From NCBI GenBank assembly GCA_035458765.1, contig DATHZE010000048.1, forward strand, positions 1 through 64,000: 64,000 nt of DNA, in the 5' to 3' direction. The notes below the pieces were generated by a model that had not been told where the DNA came from, did not search any database, and saw only the letters and a program-made list of their open reading frames with translations. Positions 15,792 to 25,010 of the stretch are shown here, piece by piece. The stretch comes from SZUA-318 sp035458765 (GTDB lineage: Bacteria; Gemmatimonadota; Gemmatimonadetes; Longimicrobiales; Gaopeijiaceae). Every line of letters starts with the position of its first letter. Within the stretch, counting starts at the first letter, position 1. The position numbers and the translations under genes were made by a program.

Positions 15792-18700
15792 ATGTCACGC
15801 ACGTTGCTTTCCTTTGCCCTGGCGGTCACGCTCGCCGCCTTCTTCGCCGCCCCTGCCACGGCCCAGCGCCGCGGCAACGGTCAGGCTCCGGCTCCGGTCG
15901 ACCTGTCCGACTCCACGCTGGTCGGCACCCTCACGCTCAGGTCCATTGGTCCGGCCGTGATGAGCGGTCGCATCGAGGACATCGCGGTGGCCTCGTCCCA
16001 CGGATCCCGCGGCGGCGAGCTGGGCACCGTCTTCTACGTCGCGGCGGCCAGCGGCGGGGTGTGGAAGACCACCAACGCCGGCATGAGCTGGAAGCCCGTT
16101 TTCGAGAAGGAAGGCGTGGGCTCCGTCGGTGCCGTCGCCGTGGCGCCCAGCAACTCCGAGACCGTCTGGGTAGGCACCGGCGAGGACAACAACCAGCGTT
16201 CGGTCTCCTACGGCGACGGTGTGTACAAATCCACCGACGGTGGCCAGACGTGGACGAACATGGGGCTGGCATCGTCGCAACAGGTGGGGCGCATCCGGGT
16301 GCACCCGGACAACGCCGACGTGGTCTGGGTCGCTTCGGTGGGACCCATGTGGGCCGCAGGGGGCGAGCGGGGCGTGTTCAAGACCACCGACGGCGGCGCA
16401 ACGTGGCGCAGCGTGCTCACGGTGGATCAGTACACCGGGGCCGCGGACCTGGTGCTGGACCCGTCGAACCCCGACGTGATGTACGCCGCGACCCACCAAC
16501 GGGAACGGAGGGCCTTCAACTACGTAGGTGGCGGCCCAGGGAGCGGTATCTGGAAGTCCGTGGATGGGGGTGAAACATGGACCCGCCTCACCGCCGGGCT
16601 CCCAAAGACGGACATGGGCCGCATCGGGCTGGACGTGTCCGCGGCTCATCCCAGCACGGTGTACGCCGTCGTCGAAGGATCCGAGCAGGGGGTGTACCGC
16701 TCCGACGACGCTGGTGCTTCGTGGCGCAAGATGAGCGACGTAGCCTCCATTCCGTGGTACTTCGGCGAGATCCGTGCCGACCCACGGGATCCCCAGACCG
16801 TCTACCATCTGGGCGTGCAGCTCCAGGTCTCCCACGACGGAGGCGCCACGTGGGAGCGCACGGGTCGCGGGACGCACTCGGACCACCATGCCCTATGGAT
16901 CAACCCGGAGAACCCGGCCCACATCATCAACGGAAACGACGGCGGGCTGTACGTGTCGCGGGACCGTGGCGAGACGTGGGACTTCTCGGTGAATCTGCCC
17001 GTGTCCCAGTTCTACGCGCTGGGCCTGGACATGGCGGAGCCCTTCTTCGGCATCGCCGGCGGGCTTCAGGACAACAGCACGTGGGGCGGGCCCAGCCGGA
17101 CCCGGGCGAGCGACGGGATCTTCAACTCGGACTGGTACGCCATGGCGGGTGGCGACGGCTTCTACGCCGCCTTCGACCCCACGGACCCCAACGTCGCGTA
17201 CGTGGAGTCCCAGGGGGGCGGAATTCTCCGCTTCGACCGCCGAACCGGCGACAGGAAGGGGATCCAGCCGCGGGCGCCCGAGGGTGAGCCCTCGTACCGC
17301 TTCAACTGGAGCGCCCCCATCAAGATCTCTCCGTGGGACCACAACACCGTCTACTTCGCGGCGAATCACCTCTTCAAGAGCACCAACCGCGGTGATGCGT
17401 GGACGGTGCTGGGAGAAGACCTCACGCGGAACATCGACGAGGACAGCCTCCCGCTCATGGGGAAGGTGCAGGCCAGGGACGCCGTGGCCCTGCACGAGGG
17501 CGTGGTGGACTTCAGCACGATATCGGACATCGACGTTTCCACCGTGCAGCGCGGCCTGCTCCTCACCGGTTCGGACGACGGGGTGGTGGCGGTATCCACC
17601 GACGACGGGCAGAGCTGGACGAAGCAGATGCGCTTTCCCGGGGTGCCCGACACGGCGTACGTCAGCAAGGTGCGCCTATCGCAACACGACGCGTCGGTGA
17701 TGTACGTGACATTCGACAACCACCGCTCCAACGACTTCAAGCCGTACGTCATCAAGAGCGTGGACGGGGGGAGGACCTGGGTCAACATCACGCGTGACCT
17801 GCCGACGTTCGGCAACGTCCGGGCCTTCGCGGAACACCACGCCAACCCGAACCTCCTCTTCGTGGGGACCGAGATGGCGGTGTTCGCCTCCATGGACGGG
17901 GGAGGAAGCTGGAGTCGGATCCGTGGCGGCATGCCCACGGTGCGGGTGGACGACCTGGCCATCCATCCACGGGACAACGCCCTGGTGGTGGCGACGCACG
18001 GGCGCGGCTTCTGGATTCTCGATGACCTGGCGCCCCTGGAGCACCTGGCCGACGCCAAGGCGGCCGAACACGCCTATCTGGTACCGGTGAAGTCCGAGTG
18101 GCTCATCGCCCCGGACGGCTCTCCGACCAGCGGAACCCACGCTGCGCGCGACTACGCCGGCGCCAACCCGCCCATGGGGACCGTGGTCTCGTACCTGCTC
18201 AAGAACACGGCCCAGGACATGAAGCTGGAGATCACGACGCCTTCGGGTGAGGTGGTGCGGACGCTGGATGCACCGTCGTCGGCCGGTTTTCACCACGTAC
18301 TCTGGGACTTCCGGATGGACGCGCCCTACTCGGGACCGCCCCAGGAGCGGCAGGCGCCTCAGGGCTTCGGAGGCTTCGGGAGCTTCGGCGGCAGCGGTAG
18401 CGCCCTGGTGGTGCCGGGGCAGTACACGGCGCGCCTCACGGTGGGTGACGCGAGTCAGGAGCGGACCTTCACGGTGAAGAAGGACCCGGAGCTTCAGCTT
18501 ACCGACGCGCAGCTCGCCGAGCTGCGCGATGTGCGTCTGCGCCAACTCAGGCTCAACGCCAGGCTCACCATGGCCATCCGCCAGTCCGACGAGCTGCAGG
18601 ATCAGATGGCCCAGGCCAAAGCCGCCCTGGACGGCGCCGGGGCGCCGGCGTCGGTCTCGCAGATGGCCGGCGACCTGGAGCGGGACCTCAACGATGTCCG

Positions 18701-18977
18701 CACCAAGTTGGGTGCGGGTGGAGGCGGTGGCTTCGGTGGAGGCGGGGCGTCCGAGGGACCCAGGAGCCTCAGGACGCTCCTGGGCTACGCCGGCGGAGTG
18801 CTTCGCGCCAACGCCATGCCCACCGAACAGGAGATGGAGGCGCTGAACCTCGTGCCCGACCGGCTCGATGCCGAGGTGGCGCGTCTCAACACGATGGTCG
18901 GTGAGCGCATGCCTGCGTTCTTCCGGGCCCTGGACGAGGCGGGGGTCCCCTGGACGCCTGGGAGGCCCATCCGGTAG
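15792..18977 (+). CDS. Exported BNR/VPS10-repeat protein
   Basis: 1061 residues. I choose the ATG at 15792 because AGGTGA (15781-15786) is well spaced in front of it; a GTG at 15783 would add three residues. Signal peptide: residues 1-25, ending in PATAQ. Ten or more Asp-box (BNR) repeats follow from residue 75 to about 700, such as GVYKSTDGGQTWTNMG, GVFKTTDGGATW, GIWKSVDGGETWTRL and VIKSVDGGRTWVNI, which build sialidase/VPS10-type beta-propellers. A C-terminal part (about 780-1060) has a beta domain (KLEITTPSGEVVRTL), a helical segment and a Gly-rich stretch near residue 980. Such proteins are abundant in Gemmatimonadota and Acidobacteriota; catalytic activity is not established. A strong hairpin terminator follows. 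Confidence 0.88.
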   Translation: MSRTLLSFALAVTLAAFFAAPATAQRRGNGQAPAPVDLSDSTLVGTLTLRSIGPAVMSGRIEDIAVASSHGSRGGELGTVFYVAAASGGVWKTTNAGMSWKPVFEKEGVGSVGAVAVAPSNSETVWVGTGEDNNQRSVSYGDGVYKSTDGGQTWTNMGLASSQQVGRIRVHPDNADVVWVASVGPMWAAGGERGVFKTTDGGATWRSVLTVDQYTGAADLVLDPSNPDVMYAATHQRERRAFNYVGGGPGSGIWKSVDGGETWTRLTAGLPKTDMGRIGLDVSAAHPSTVYAVVEGSEQGVYRSDDAGASWRKMSDVASIPWYFGEIRADPRDPQTVYHLGVQLQVSHDGGATWERTGRGTHSDHHALWINPENPAHIINGNDGGLYVSRDRGETWDFSVNLPVSQFYALGLDMAEPFFGIAGGLQDNSTWGGPSRTRASDGIFNSDWYAMAGGDGFYAAFDPTDPNVAYVESQGGGILRFDRRTGDRKGIQPRAPEGEPSYRFNWSAPIKISPWDHNTVYFAANHLFKSTNRGDAWTVLGEDLTRNIDEDSLPLMGKVQARDAVALHEGVVDFSTISDIDVSTVQRGLLLTGSDDGVVAVSTDDGQSWTKQMRFPGVPDTAYVSKVRLSQHDASVMYVTFDNHRSNDFKPYVIKSVDGGRTWVNITRDLPTFGNVRAFAEHHANPNLLFVGTEMAVFASMDGGGSWSRIRGGMPTVRVDDLAIHPRDNALVVATHGRGFWILDDLAPLEHLADAKAAEHAYLVPVKSEWLIAPDGSPTSGTHAARDYAGANPPMGTVVSYLLKNTAQDMKLEITTPSGEVVRTLDAPSSAGFHHVLWDFRMDAPYSGPPQERQAPQGFGGFGSFGGSGSALVVPGQYTARLTVGDASQERTFTVKKDPELQLTDAQLAELRDVRLRQLRLNARLTMAIRQSDELQDQMAQAKAALDGAGAPASVSQMAGDLERDLNDVRTKLGAGGGGGFGGGGASEGPRSLRTLLGYAGGVLRANAMPTEQEMEALNLVPDRLDAEVARLNTMVGERMPAFFRALDEAGVPWTPGRPIR

Positions 18978-19006
18978 GAGCGTCCGGTCGTCCCACCCGT
19001 ACGGAG

Positions 19007-19040
19007 AAGGGGGCGGTCACCGTGTGGTGACCGCCCCCTT
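19007..19040. terminator. Bidirectional hairpin terminator
   Basis: A perfect 15-bp stem (AAGGGGGCGGTCACC at 19007-19021 against 19026-19040) with a GTGT loop lies between the converging BNR-protein and lipoprotein genes. It is flanked by short A and T runs on both sides, so it can serve both directions. Confidence 0.85.
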
Positions 19041-19062
19041 TGAACTGTCCGATCGACCTGGG

Positions 19063-19698
19063 CTACTCGCCGCCCGGAACCACGGCGAACTGATCGATGA
19101 AGTAGAGTTCGTCGAACGTCCTGTTCAGCGTGCGGCTGTTGAAGTTCAGCATTCGCATGCCGCCGGTCCACGCCACCGTGGCGCCGACCGTGACTTCGGA
19201 CACGGGTGCCGCGAGCCACAGGGACTGATCCCCGGCGGCGACCAAAAGGTAGGTGTATCCTCCGGAGTTCATCGTCTCCGTGACCTCCCCCTGGAACTCA
19301 GCCACCCCGACATCCCTGGTGGCGGTCTGGAAGGCACCGGTGAAATAGAGAACGTCGAAGGTCCGACCCACCGAAGCGGCGGTGAAGTCGATCATGGCCA
19401 TGGTGTCGGGCAGGGACACCTGGTCGCCCACCGCGAGAGCCGCGGTGGGGCCGGCGGCCCAGATCTCCCGGTCGCCGGTGTCCAGCAGGGCGAAGGTGTA
19501 CCCGCCCCCGTCCATCGTCTCCTGGACGACGCCTGAAAGGACGGATCCGGGCGCACCCATGGCGCTGATGTCCGGGTGCCCTTCAGGGAGGGCAGCACCC
19601 GCCTGTGCGGTGTCGGGCGACTCACCCGGCGCGCACGCGGCCACCGCCACAGCGAGTGCCAGCGCTCCGAAGCAGAGTCCGCGAGCCTGATTCCTCAT
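19063..19698 (-). CDS. Lipoprotein with two repeated OB-like domains
   Basis: 211 residues. The signal peptide ends in a lipobox (AVAVAACAPG, Cys22), so the protein should be membrane-anchored. Two similar domains of about 75 residues follow. Compare ETMDGGGYTFALLDTGDREI, WAAGP and RTFDVLYF in the first with ETMNSGGYTYLLVAAGDQSL, WLAAP and RTFDELYF in the second. The motif set ETM-GGYTY-W-A-P-VG resembles the small exported OB-fold protein found near NrfJ-like genes, but I cannot confirm that family without a search. The duplication within one gene is clear by eye. The gene converges on the BNR protein across a shared terminator. Confidence 0.78.
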   Translation of the reverse strand: MRNQARGLCFGALALAVAVAACAPGESPDTAQAGAALPEGHPDISAMGAPGSVLSGVVQETMDGGGYTFALLDTGDREIWAAGPTAALAVGDQVSLPDTMAMIDFTAASVGRTFDVLYFTGAFQTATRDVGVAEFQGEVTETMNSGGYTYLLVAAGDQSLWLAAPVSEVTVGATVAWTGGMRMLNFNSRTLNRTFDELYFIDQFAVVPGGE

Positions 19699-19825
19699 AT
19701 GGTCCTTCCTGATCGATGAAGACTTTTCGGTCGGTCTTCGGTTTTCCGTGGTAAGCAGGGTCCAGTACTCTAGAAGTTAAGGCCTTCAAAGAAAGCCATC
19801 TGTCGGGGTTTTCGCCACGGGGGCG

Positions 19826-22585
19826 TCAGCGTCCCGAGTACGGAAGGCCTTCGGTGATCCAGGGCGCCGGCGGCGCCCCTTTGAGGTAATGGTCCAGCCA
19901 CTCCTTCATTTTCATGGCCCAGTCCAGCTTGTTGGCGTATTTCTGGGGATGGTGAGGCTCGTCCCGGTACTGCAGGAAGACGGCCTCCTTGCCCAGGCGC
20001 CGCATCGCGAGGTACAGCTCGATGGACTGATACCAGGGCACTGCATCGTCCTTGTCGCCGTGGAGAATGAGCATCGGCGTGTGGATCCTGTCGGCGAAGA
20101 ACACCGGCGAATTGTCGATGTACTCGTCCCGTGCCTCCCACAGACTCCCGCTGAGCCGGCTCTGCCCCTGCTCGTACTGGAACTGCCGGGCCAATCCCGA
20201 GCCCCATCGGATGCCGGAGTACGCGCTGGTCATGTTGGCCACCGGCGCGCCGGTGACCGCCGTCTTGAAGATGTCGGTCTGGGTCACCACCTGCGCGGTC
20301 TGGTAGCCGCTCCACGAGTGACCGTGGAGGGCCAGGGCGTCGGGGTCGGCCAGCCCGATGTCGATGAGATGCTGGACGCCTGGGACTATGGCTTTGGTGG
20401 CCGAGTATCCGGGACGCCCGATCTCGAAACGCACGTCGGGCAGGAAGACCACGTACCCGTTGGACGCGTAGAGCGGGAAGCTCGGGCGATGGTTCACCGC
20501 CGGCTCGTTGAACTCGTGGAGCCGCTGGGAGAAGAGCTCGTAGTAATAGACCAGGACCGGATACCGCTTTCCGGGTTCGTAGTCGCCCGGCTTGATCACG
20601 ACGCCCTGGAGCATGGTTCCATCCATGCCGCGCCACTCGGTAAGCTCCGAAGTGCCCCAGGCGAAGTCCGAGATGTTCGGGTTCACGTCGGTGACCTTGT
20701 GGGCGTCGGAAAGGTCCGGCTTGGCGACCCAAAGATCGGGAAACTCGTCGTAGTCCTCCCTGGTGAACATCAGGACGTCTGCATCCGCGGCTTTGGCCCT
20801 GAACTGGAAGCGCCGGTCCTCCTCGAGGAGGCGCGTGACGCCGGGTCGGTCCATGCGCGCGCCGTAGAAGCCGAAGTTCTTCCGCACGTCGTCGTAGGAG
20901 GACAGGAGGAGCTGGTCCCGCGCTCCGAGGGCCTCGGTCTCGGGATCGGTATCGATGACCCGGAACTTGCGTCGCTCCTGGCGGCCCTTCCCTTCGGTGA
21001 GGTTCCATGCCCGTCCACCGTCGGTGGGGATGACCCAGATGTCGAATTTGTCGTACACGACAACCGCGGCGTCGCCGTCGGTCCATCCGCCCACCCCGTA
21101 TCCGCCGGGCTCGTCGGGGGTGTCGTGGTCCTCGTCGGCGAAGTCCACGCCCAGTCCCTGGGTGATGTTGCGCGTCGTCCTGGCTGTAGCGTCATAGAGG
21201 TGATAGTCCCCGGAGTCCCAGTACGCGACGAAGCGACCTTCCGGTGACAGGTCGGGGCGACCCCCACCCAGGCGCTCGGCCACTTTGGCACGGGCGCCGG
21301 TGGCCACGTCCACCAGGTATACGTCGGTGGCGCCGCCGGTCCACGTCGACTCCCAGCGGTAGGGCAGGTCCGATCGGCCCAGCGCCACCCGTGGATTGGT
21401 GGGAACGTCGACGTCGGGGAGGTCCAGGCCCGCCAGCGCCACGGTGCTCCCGTCGGCCAGGTGGTGGACCGCCCGGTACGTGCGGTTCTGCTCCCGGCTC
21501 CACACGATCTTCTGCTGCGAATTGATGACCGGATCCTTCCAGTGCCAGACGTCGACGCCGCGCGCGGAGAGGATGGCCTCGGTGTCGTAGGCGTCGAAGC
21601 CGTCCTCGGGTTCGTCCGGTGCGGTCCCCGCGACGGCGGGTTCGTCCGCATGACGCGGCCGCCAGCCGAAGAAGACGTCGCTACCGCTTTCACTCCATTG
21701 AACGGGGGCTCCTACCGGGATGATCCACCCGTCGGTCTCGCTCGCCAGCACCCGGGTGTCGGACCCCTTCCAACTCATGAGCCGGGTGGAGGGGTCGGGC
21801 TTCCCGTCCTCGTCCTCCCGGGTCGCGAGGAAGGCCAGGGCCCCGTCCTTGGACCAGGTCACACTGGAGTAGGCGGCCCGGGCTTCGGCATGGACGGTCG
21901 TCTCGCTCCCCTGGGCCAGACGCTGGACATGGAGGCCGTCCGTGCCTCCATCCGCCGCCGCGACCGCGTATGCCAGGGCGTCGCCGTCATCGTCGAACAC
22001 GTAGCTGCGAACATCCTGGATTTCGCGCTCCGCGCCGCTCGCCAGGTTACGCACCACCAGAACGGTTCCCGGCTTCCGCTTCCCGCTGGCCGCTTCGGCC
22101 CCCGAATCGGGCTCCGCCTGGTAGCGGTGATAGGCCAGCCAGGCGCCGTCGCCGGAGAAGGCGAAGCTCTGCACCTCGGGGAACTCGGTCACCGCCCCCG
22201 TGGGGGTGGCAAGCAGCGCCATGCCCCGGTGCGGCGCGCTTCCCGCTTTGGCGGTTTCCGTGGCCTCGAAGGCGGGGTTCAGCCTCATGGCCACCCACGC
22301 GCCGTCCCTGGAGATGGCCGGGTTGCTGCCCAGGGCCACGACGTAGCGCTGGGCGCCTCGGGTGCTGTGCACCACGACCTCCGGATCCCCCCGGTCAGGC
22401 TGGGCCGTGAACGCGATCCAACGGCCGTCGGCGGCCAGGGAGGCGTTCTCGATCTGCCGCATCCGCATGAGATCGGTGAAGGTGAGCGCCTTCTTCTGCT
22501 GGGCGGCGGCCGGTGCGGCCAGGACCACGAGAAGGAAGAGGCTCACACGAGTGGCGAGCGTCACGGGGCGTGTCGGGGCGGGCAC
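19826..22585 (-). CDS. S9 family prolyl oligopeptidase
   Basis: 919 residues from the GTG at 22585, which has AGGAGGG six bases upstream; the frame is open to 23689 but only as the shadow of the divergent gene. Signal peptide: residues 1-29 (VSLFLLVVLAAPAAAQQ). Residues about 40-640 hold WD40/TolB-like propeller strands (ISRDGAWVAM, LSPEGRFVAYW). The C-terminal alpha/beta-hydrolase domain has the nucleophile Ser759 in GHSWSG, Asp846 in HGDKDDAVPW and His about 878 in EPHHPQK. It is an exported serine peptidase cutting peptides from their ends or after Pro. It is divergent from the S46 dipeptidyl-peptidase with 246 bases between them, so the pair may share control. Confidence 0.93.
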   Translation of the reverse strand: MPAPTRPVTLATRVSLFLLVVLAAPAAAQQKKALTFTDLMRMRQIENASLAADGRWIAFTAQPDRGDPEVVVHSTRGAQRYVVALGSNPAISRDGAWVAMRLNPAFEATETAKAGSAPHRGMALLATPTGAVTEFPEVQSFAFSGDGAWLAYHRYQAEPDSGAEAASGKRKPGTVLVVRNLASGAEREIQDVRSYVFDDDGDALAYAVAAADGGTDGLHVQRLAQGSETTVHAEARAAYSSVTWSKDGALAFLATREDEDGKPDPSTRLMSWKGSDTRVLASETDGWIIPVGAPVQWSESGSDVFFGWRPRHADEPAVAGTAPDEPEDGFDAYDTEAILSARGVDVWHWKDPVINSQQKIVWSREQNRTYRAVHHLADGSTVALAGLDLPDVDVPTNPRVALGRSDLPYRWESTWTGGATDVYLVDVATGARAKVAERLGGGRPDLSPEGRFVAYWDSGDYHLYDATARTTRNITQGLGVDFADEDHDTPDEPGGYGVGGWTDGDAAVVVYDKFDIWVIPTDGGRAWNLTEGKGRQERRKFRVIDTDPETEALGARDQLLLSSYDDVRKNFGFYGARMDRPGVTRLLEEDRRFQFRAKAADADVLMFTREDYDEFPDLWVAKPDLSDAHKVTDVNPNISDFAWGTSELTEWRGMDGTMLQGVVIKPGDYEPGKRYPVLVYYYELFSQRLHEFNEPAVNHRPSFPLYASNGYVVFLPDVRFEIGRPGYSATKAIVPGVQHLIDIGLADPDALALHGHSWSGYQTAQVVTQTDIFKTAVTGAPVANMTSAYSGIRWGSGLARQFQYEQGQSRLSGSLWEARDEYIDNSPVFFADRIHTPMLILHGDKDDAVPWYQSIELYLAMRRLGKEAVFLQYRDEPHHPQKYANKLDWAMKMKEWLDHYLKGAPPAPWITEGLPYSGR

Positions 22586-22831
22586 GGCCGACCCTCCTGA
22601 GGTCCGGGAGAACAAGGCGGGACTCGAGGCGAAACTACCCGGGAACGTGGCTCCGGAAGATTGAGGTGGCAATGACTCGAACCCCCTCGGACCATTACCT
22701 TTCCACGTCGGGTAGCGCCCCTTGCAGGGTTCGTCCCGCACCTCGCTCTGCGGCGCGGTTCCCTCCTGCGTTACGCACTCGTGCATGCCTCGGTGGCGCT
22801 CCCAATCCACAGGATCTGGAGGAGCGGTTCC
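22586..22831. other. Divergent intergenic region, S9 and S46 peptidase genes
   Basis: 246 bases containing the start signals of both genes. GAGGTG (22663-22668) has a matching CACCTC near 22740, about 75 bases away, and a GGTTCGAGTC-like string lies on the minus strand, which gives a tRNA-like impression that does not survive folding. I find no convincing promoter pair for either direction. Confidence 0.4.
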
Positions 22832-24937
22832 ATGAAGCACACTTTCTTGCGGTTCACAGGCGCGCTCGCCGTGGCGGTCGCCGTCTGGCCCGCAGCAGCC
22901 CAGCAGACCACCACCATGCCCCCGGGGTATGTCCCGGAGTTCGGCACCATGTGGACGTTCGACGCGCCCCCACTGGATTACTGGCAGTCGCGGTACTCGT
23001 TCAACGCAACCCGGAGTTGGCTCGACCACCTGCGCCTCGCGGCGGTGCGGCTGCCCGGGTGCTCCGCGTCCTTCGTGTCCGCGGACGGCCTGGTCATGAC
23101 GAACCATCACTGCGCCCGTTCGTGCATCTCGGCGGTGTCTCCCGAGACACCCGACTATCTGCACGCCGGCTTCACCGCGCCGACCAGGGCCGAGGAGTTG
23201 AGCTGTCCCAATCTGTATGTAGATCAATTGGTGGGAATCGAGGACGTGACCGACCGGATCCGCGGCATGGTGACCGCCGCCTCCGACGCGCAGCGCGTGG
23301 CCCAACGTGAGGCTGCCGTGGCGTCGCTCCAGGCCTCGTGCCAGGAGAGCTCGGGCAATCGGTGCCAGGTGGTGAGGTTCTACAACGGCGGGATGTACTC
23401 GCTGTACCAATACCGCCGCTTCGACGACCTGCGCCTGGTCATGGCGCCCGAGCTCGAGGCCGCGTTCTTCGGCGGGGATCCCGACAACTTCACCTACCCC
23501 CGCTACGACCTGGACGTGACGTTCCTGCGGGTCTACGAGGGTGGCCGGCCGTACCAACCGGAGCACTACCTGTCGTGGAGCGCCGCCGGCGCAGCCGAGG
23601 GTGAGCCCGTCTTCGTGGTGGGCAACCCGGGTTCGACGGGCCGGCTCCTGACCCTGGCCCAGATGGAGTACCTCCGGGACGTGGACCACCCGGCCCGTCT
23701 GACGGACTACGACCGCCGTCTCGAGGTCCTGTACGCCCTCGTCGCCAAGGACCCGGAGGCGGCAAGGCGCTACGAGAACACCATCTTCGGCATCGAGAAC
23801 TCCAAGAAGGCCTACACGGGATACCAGGCCGGCCTCCTGGATCCGTCCATCATGGCGCGCAAGAAGGCCTTCGAGGACGACTTCCGGGGACGCATCGCGG
23901 CGGACCCGGCCCTGCAGGCGCAGTTCGGCGATGCGTGGGGCGAGATCGCCGATGCGGAACTGGAGTTGGCGACCTTCTCCACCCAGGCGCGGTACTACGG
24001 GTTCGGCGGCTCCACCCTCCTGACCCGCGCCGTGAATCTCGTCCGCGTGGCGCGGCAGGCCGGACTTCCCGATGCCCAGCGGATTCCGACGCTCCGGGGC
24101 GAAGGGCTCGACAGCGCCCGCCAGGCGCTCCTTCTGGACGAGCCCGTGGACCTGGCGCTGGAGCAGATGCAGTTGGCCCAGTGGCTCGGCACGGCCCGGG
24201 ACGAGTTGGGAGCGCAGGATCCGTTGGTGCGGGCGCTGCTGGGGGTACGCACGCCCGAAGCGGCCGCGGAGCGCTTCATCCGGGAGAGCCTGCTCATCTC
24301 CGTGGACGAGCGGCGGCCCCTCGTCGAAGGAGGCGTCGCGGCCGTGGACGGGTGCGTCGACCCCCTGGTGGCCGCCATGCGCAGCCTGGAGCCCATCGCC
24401 AACTCGTACCTGACGCGTTCCCTGGACCTCAACACCGTCATTTCATCCAACACCGAGAAGATCGGCCAGGCCATCTACGCCGCCTACGGGAAGGCGCTTC
24501 CACCCGACGCGACCTTCACGCTGCGGATCAGCGACGGCGTGGTGAAGGGATTCCCGTACAACGGGACCATCGCGCCCTACAAGACCACGTTGTACGGACT
24601 CTATGCCCGCAGCGCCGACTTCGACGACAAGCCGCCGTTCGAGCTTTCGGAGCGGTGGAAGCTGGCCGAAGGGAACGTGGACATGAAGACCCCCATCAAT
24701 TTCGTCTCCACTGCGGACATCATCGGCGGCAATTCGGGGAGCCCCCTGGTGAACCGGGCCGGCGAAGTGGTGGGCCTCGCCTTCGACGGCAACATCGAGA
24801 TGCTTCCCAACAAGTTCATCTTCACCGACGAGGTATCGCGGACCGTGAGCGTGCATTCCAGCGCCATCATCGAGGCCCTGCGCAACGTTTACGGCGCCGG
24901 ACACATCGCCGACGAACTCCGGGGTGGGCGGCAGTAG
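22832..24937 (+). CDS. S46 family dipeptidyl-peptidase (DPP7-like)
   Basis: 701 residues from the ATG at 22832, with GGAGGAG (22818-22824) upstream. Signal peptide: residues 1-24. S46 triad: His92/93 in TNHHC, Asp226 in NFTYPRYDLD, and Ser635 in GGNSGSPL, in a chymotrypsin-like double barrel with a helical insert. The residue that sets P1 choice in this family lies 18 after the serine: DPP11 has Arg (FDRN) and prefers Asp/Glu, while DPP7 has Gly. Here it is Gly653 in FDGN, so a hydrophobic P1 preference is predicted. Two cysteines near the active-site His (CARSC) could form a disulfide. It is a periplasmic enzyme that removes dipeptides from peptides, matching the other exported peptidases here. 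Confidence 0.93.
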   Translation: MKHTFLRFTGALAVAVAVWPAAAQQTTTMPPGYVPEFGTMWTFDAPPLDYWQSRYSFNATRSWLDHLRLAAVRLPGCSASFVSADGLVMTNHHCARSCISAVSPETPDYLHAGFTAPTRAEELSCPNLYVDQLVGIEDVTDRIRGMVTAASDAQRVAQREAAVASLQASCQESSGNRCQVVRFYNGGMYSLYQYRRFDDLRLVMAPELEAAFFGGDPDNFTYPRYDLDVTFLRVYEGGRPYQPEHYLSWSAAGAAEGEPVFVVGNPGSTGRLLTLAQMEYLRDVDHPARLTDYDRRLEVLYALVAKDPEAARRYENTIFGIENSKKAYTGYQAGLLDPSIMARKKAFEDDFRGRIAADPALQAQFGDAWGEIADAELELATFSTQARYYGFGGSTLLTRAVNLVRVARQAGLPDAQRIPTLRGEGLDSARQALLLDEPVDLALEQMQLAQWLGTARDELGAQDPLVRALLGVRTPEAAAERFIRESLLISVDERRPLVEGGVAAVDGCVDPLVAAMRSLEPIANSYLTRSLDLNTVISSNTEKIGQAIYAAYGKALPPDATFTLRISDGVVKGFPYNGTIAPYKTTLYGLYARSADFDDKPPFELSERWKLAEGNVDMKTPINFVSTADIIGGNSGSPLVNRAGEVVGLAFDGNIEMLPNKFIFTDEVSRTVSVHSSAIIEALRNVYGAGHIADELRGGRQ

Positions 24938-25010
24938 GCGCACGTGAGGGGAGGGGCCCGTCCCGCGCCTGGTCGGGGCGGGCCGCACCTTCCGCGGTCG
25001 GCATGAGCTC

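Noticed and set aside
18715..18755. GGN repeat in the BNR-protein gene
   Set aside because: It encodes a Gly-rich linker in frame, as in the amidohydrolase near 50280, and is not a separate repeat element.
19699..19825. Promoter TTGAAG-TACTGG before the lipoprotein gene
   Set aside because: The -10 part lacks the final T and the spacing is 16 with weak boxes; several equal alternatives exist in this AT-richer stretch.
22660..22760. tRNA-like sequence between the S9 and S46 genes
   Set aside because: GGTTCGAGTC and pairing ends GAGGTG/CACCTC suggest a tRNA, but the T stem does not pair on either strand and there is no D arm or anticodon arm.
22585..23689. N-terminal extension of the S9 peptidase to 23689
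   Set aside because: The added sequence is antisense to the S46 gene and untypical of protein; GTG at 22585 has an AGGAGGG site and a signal peptide.
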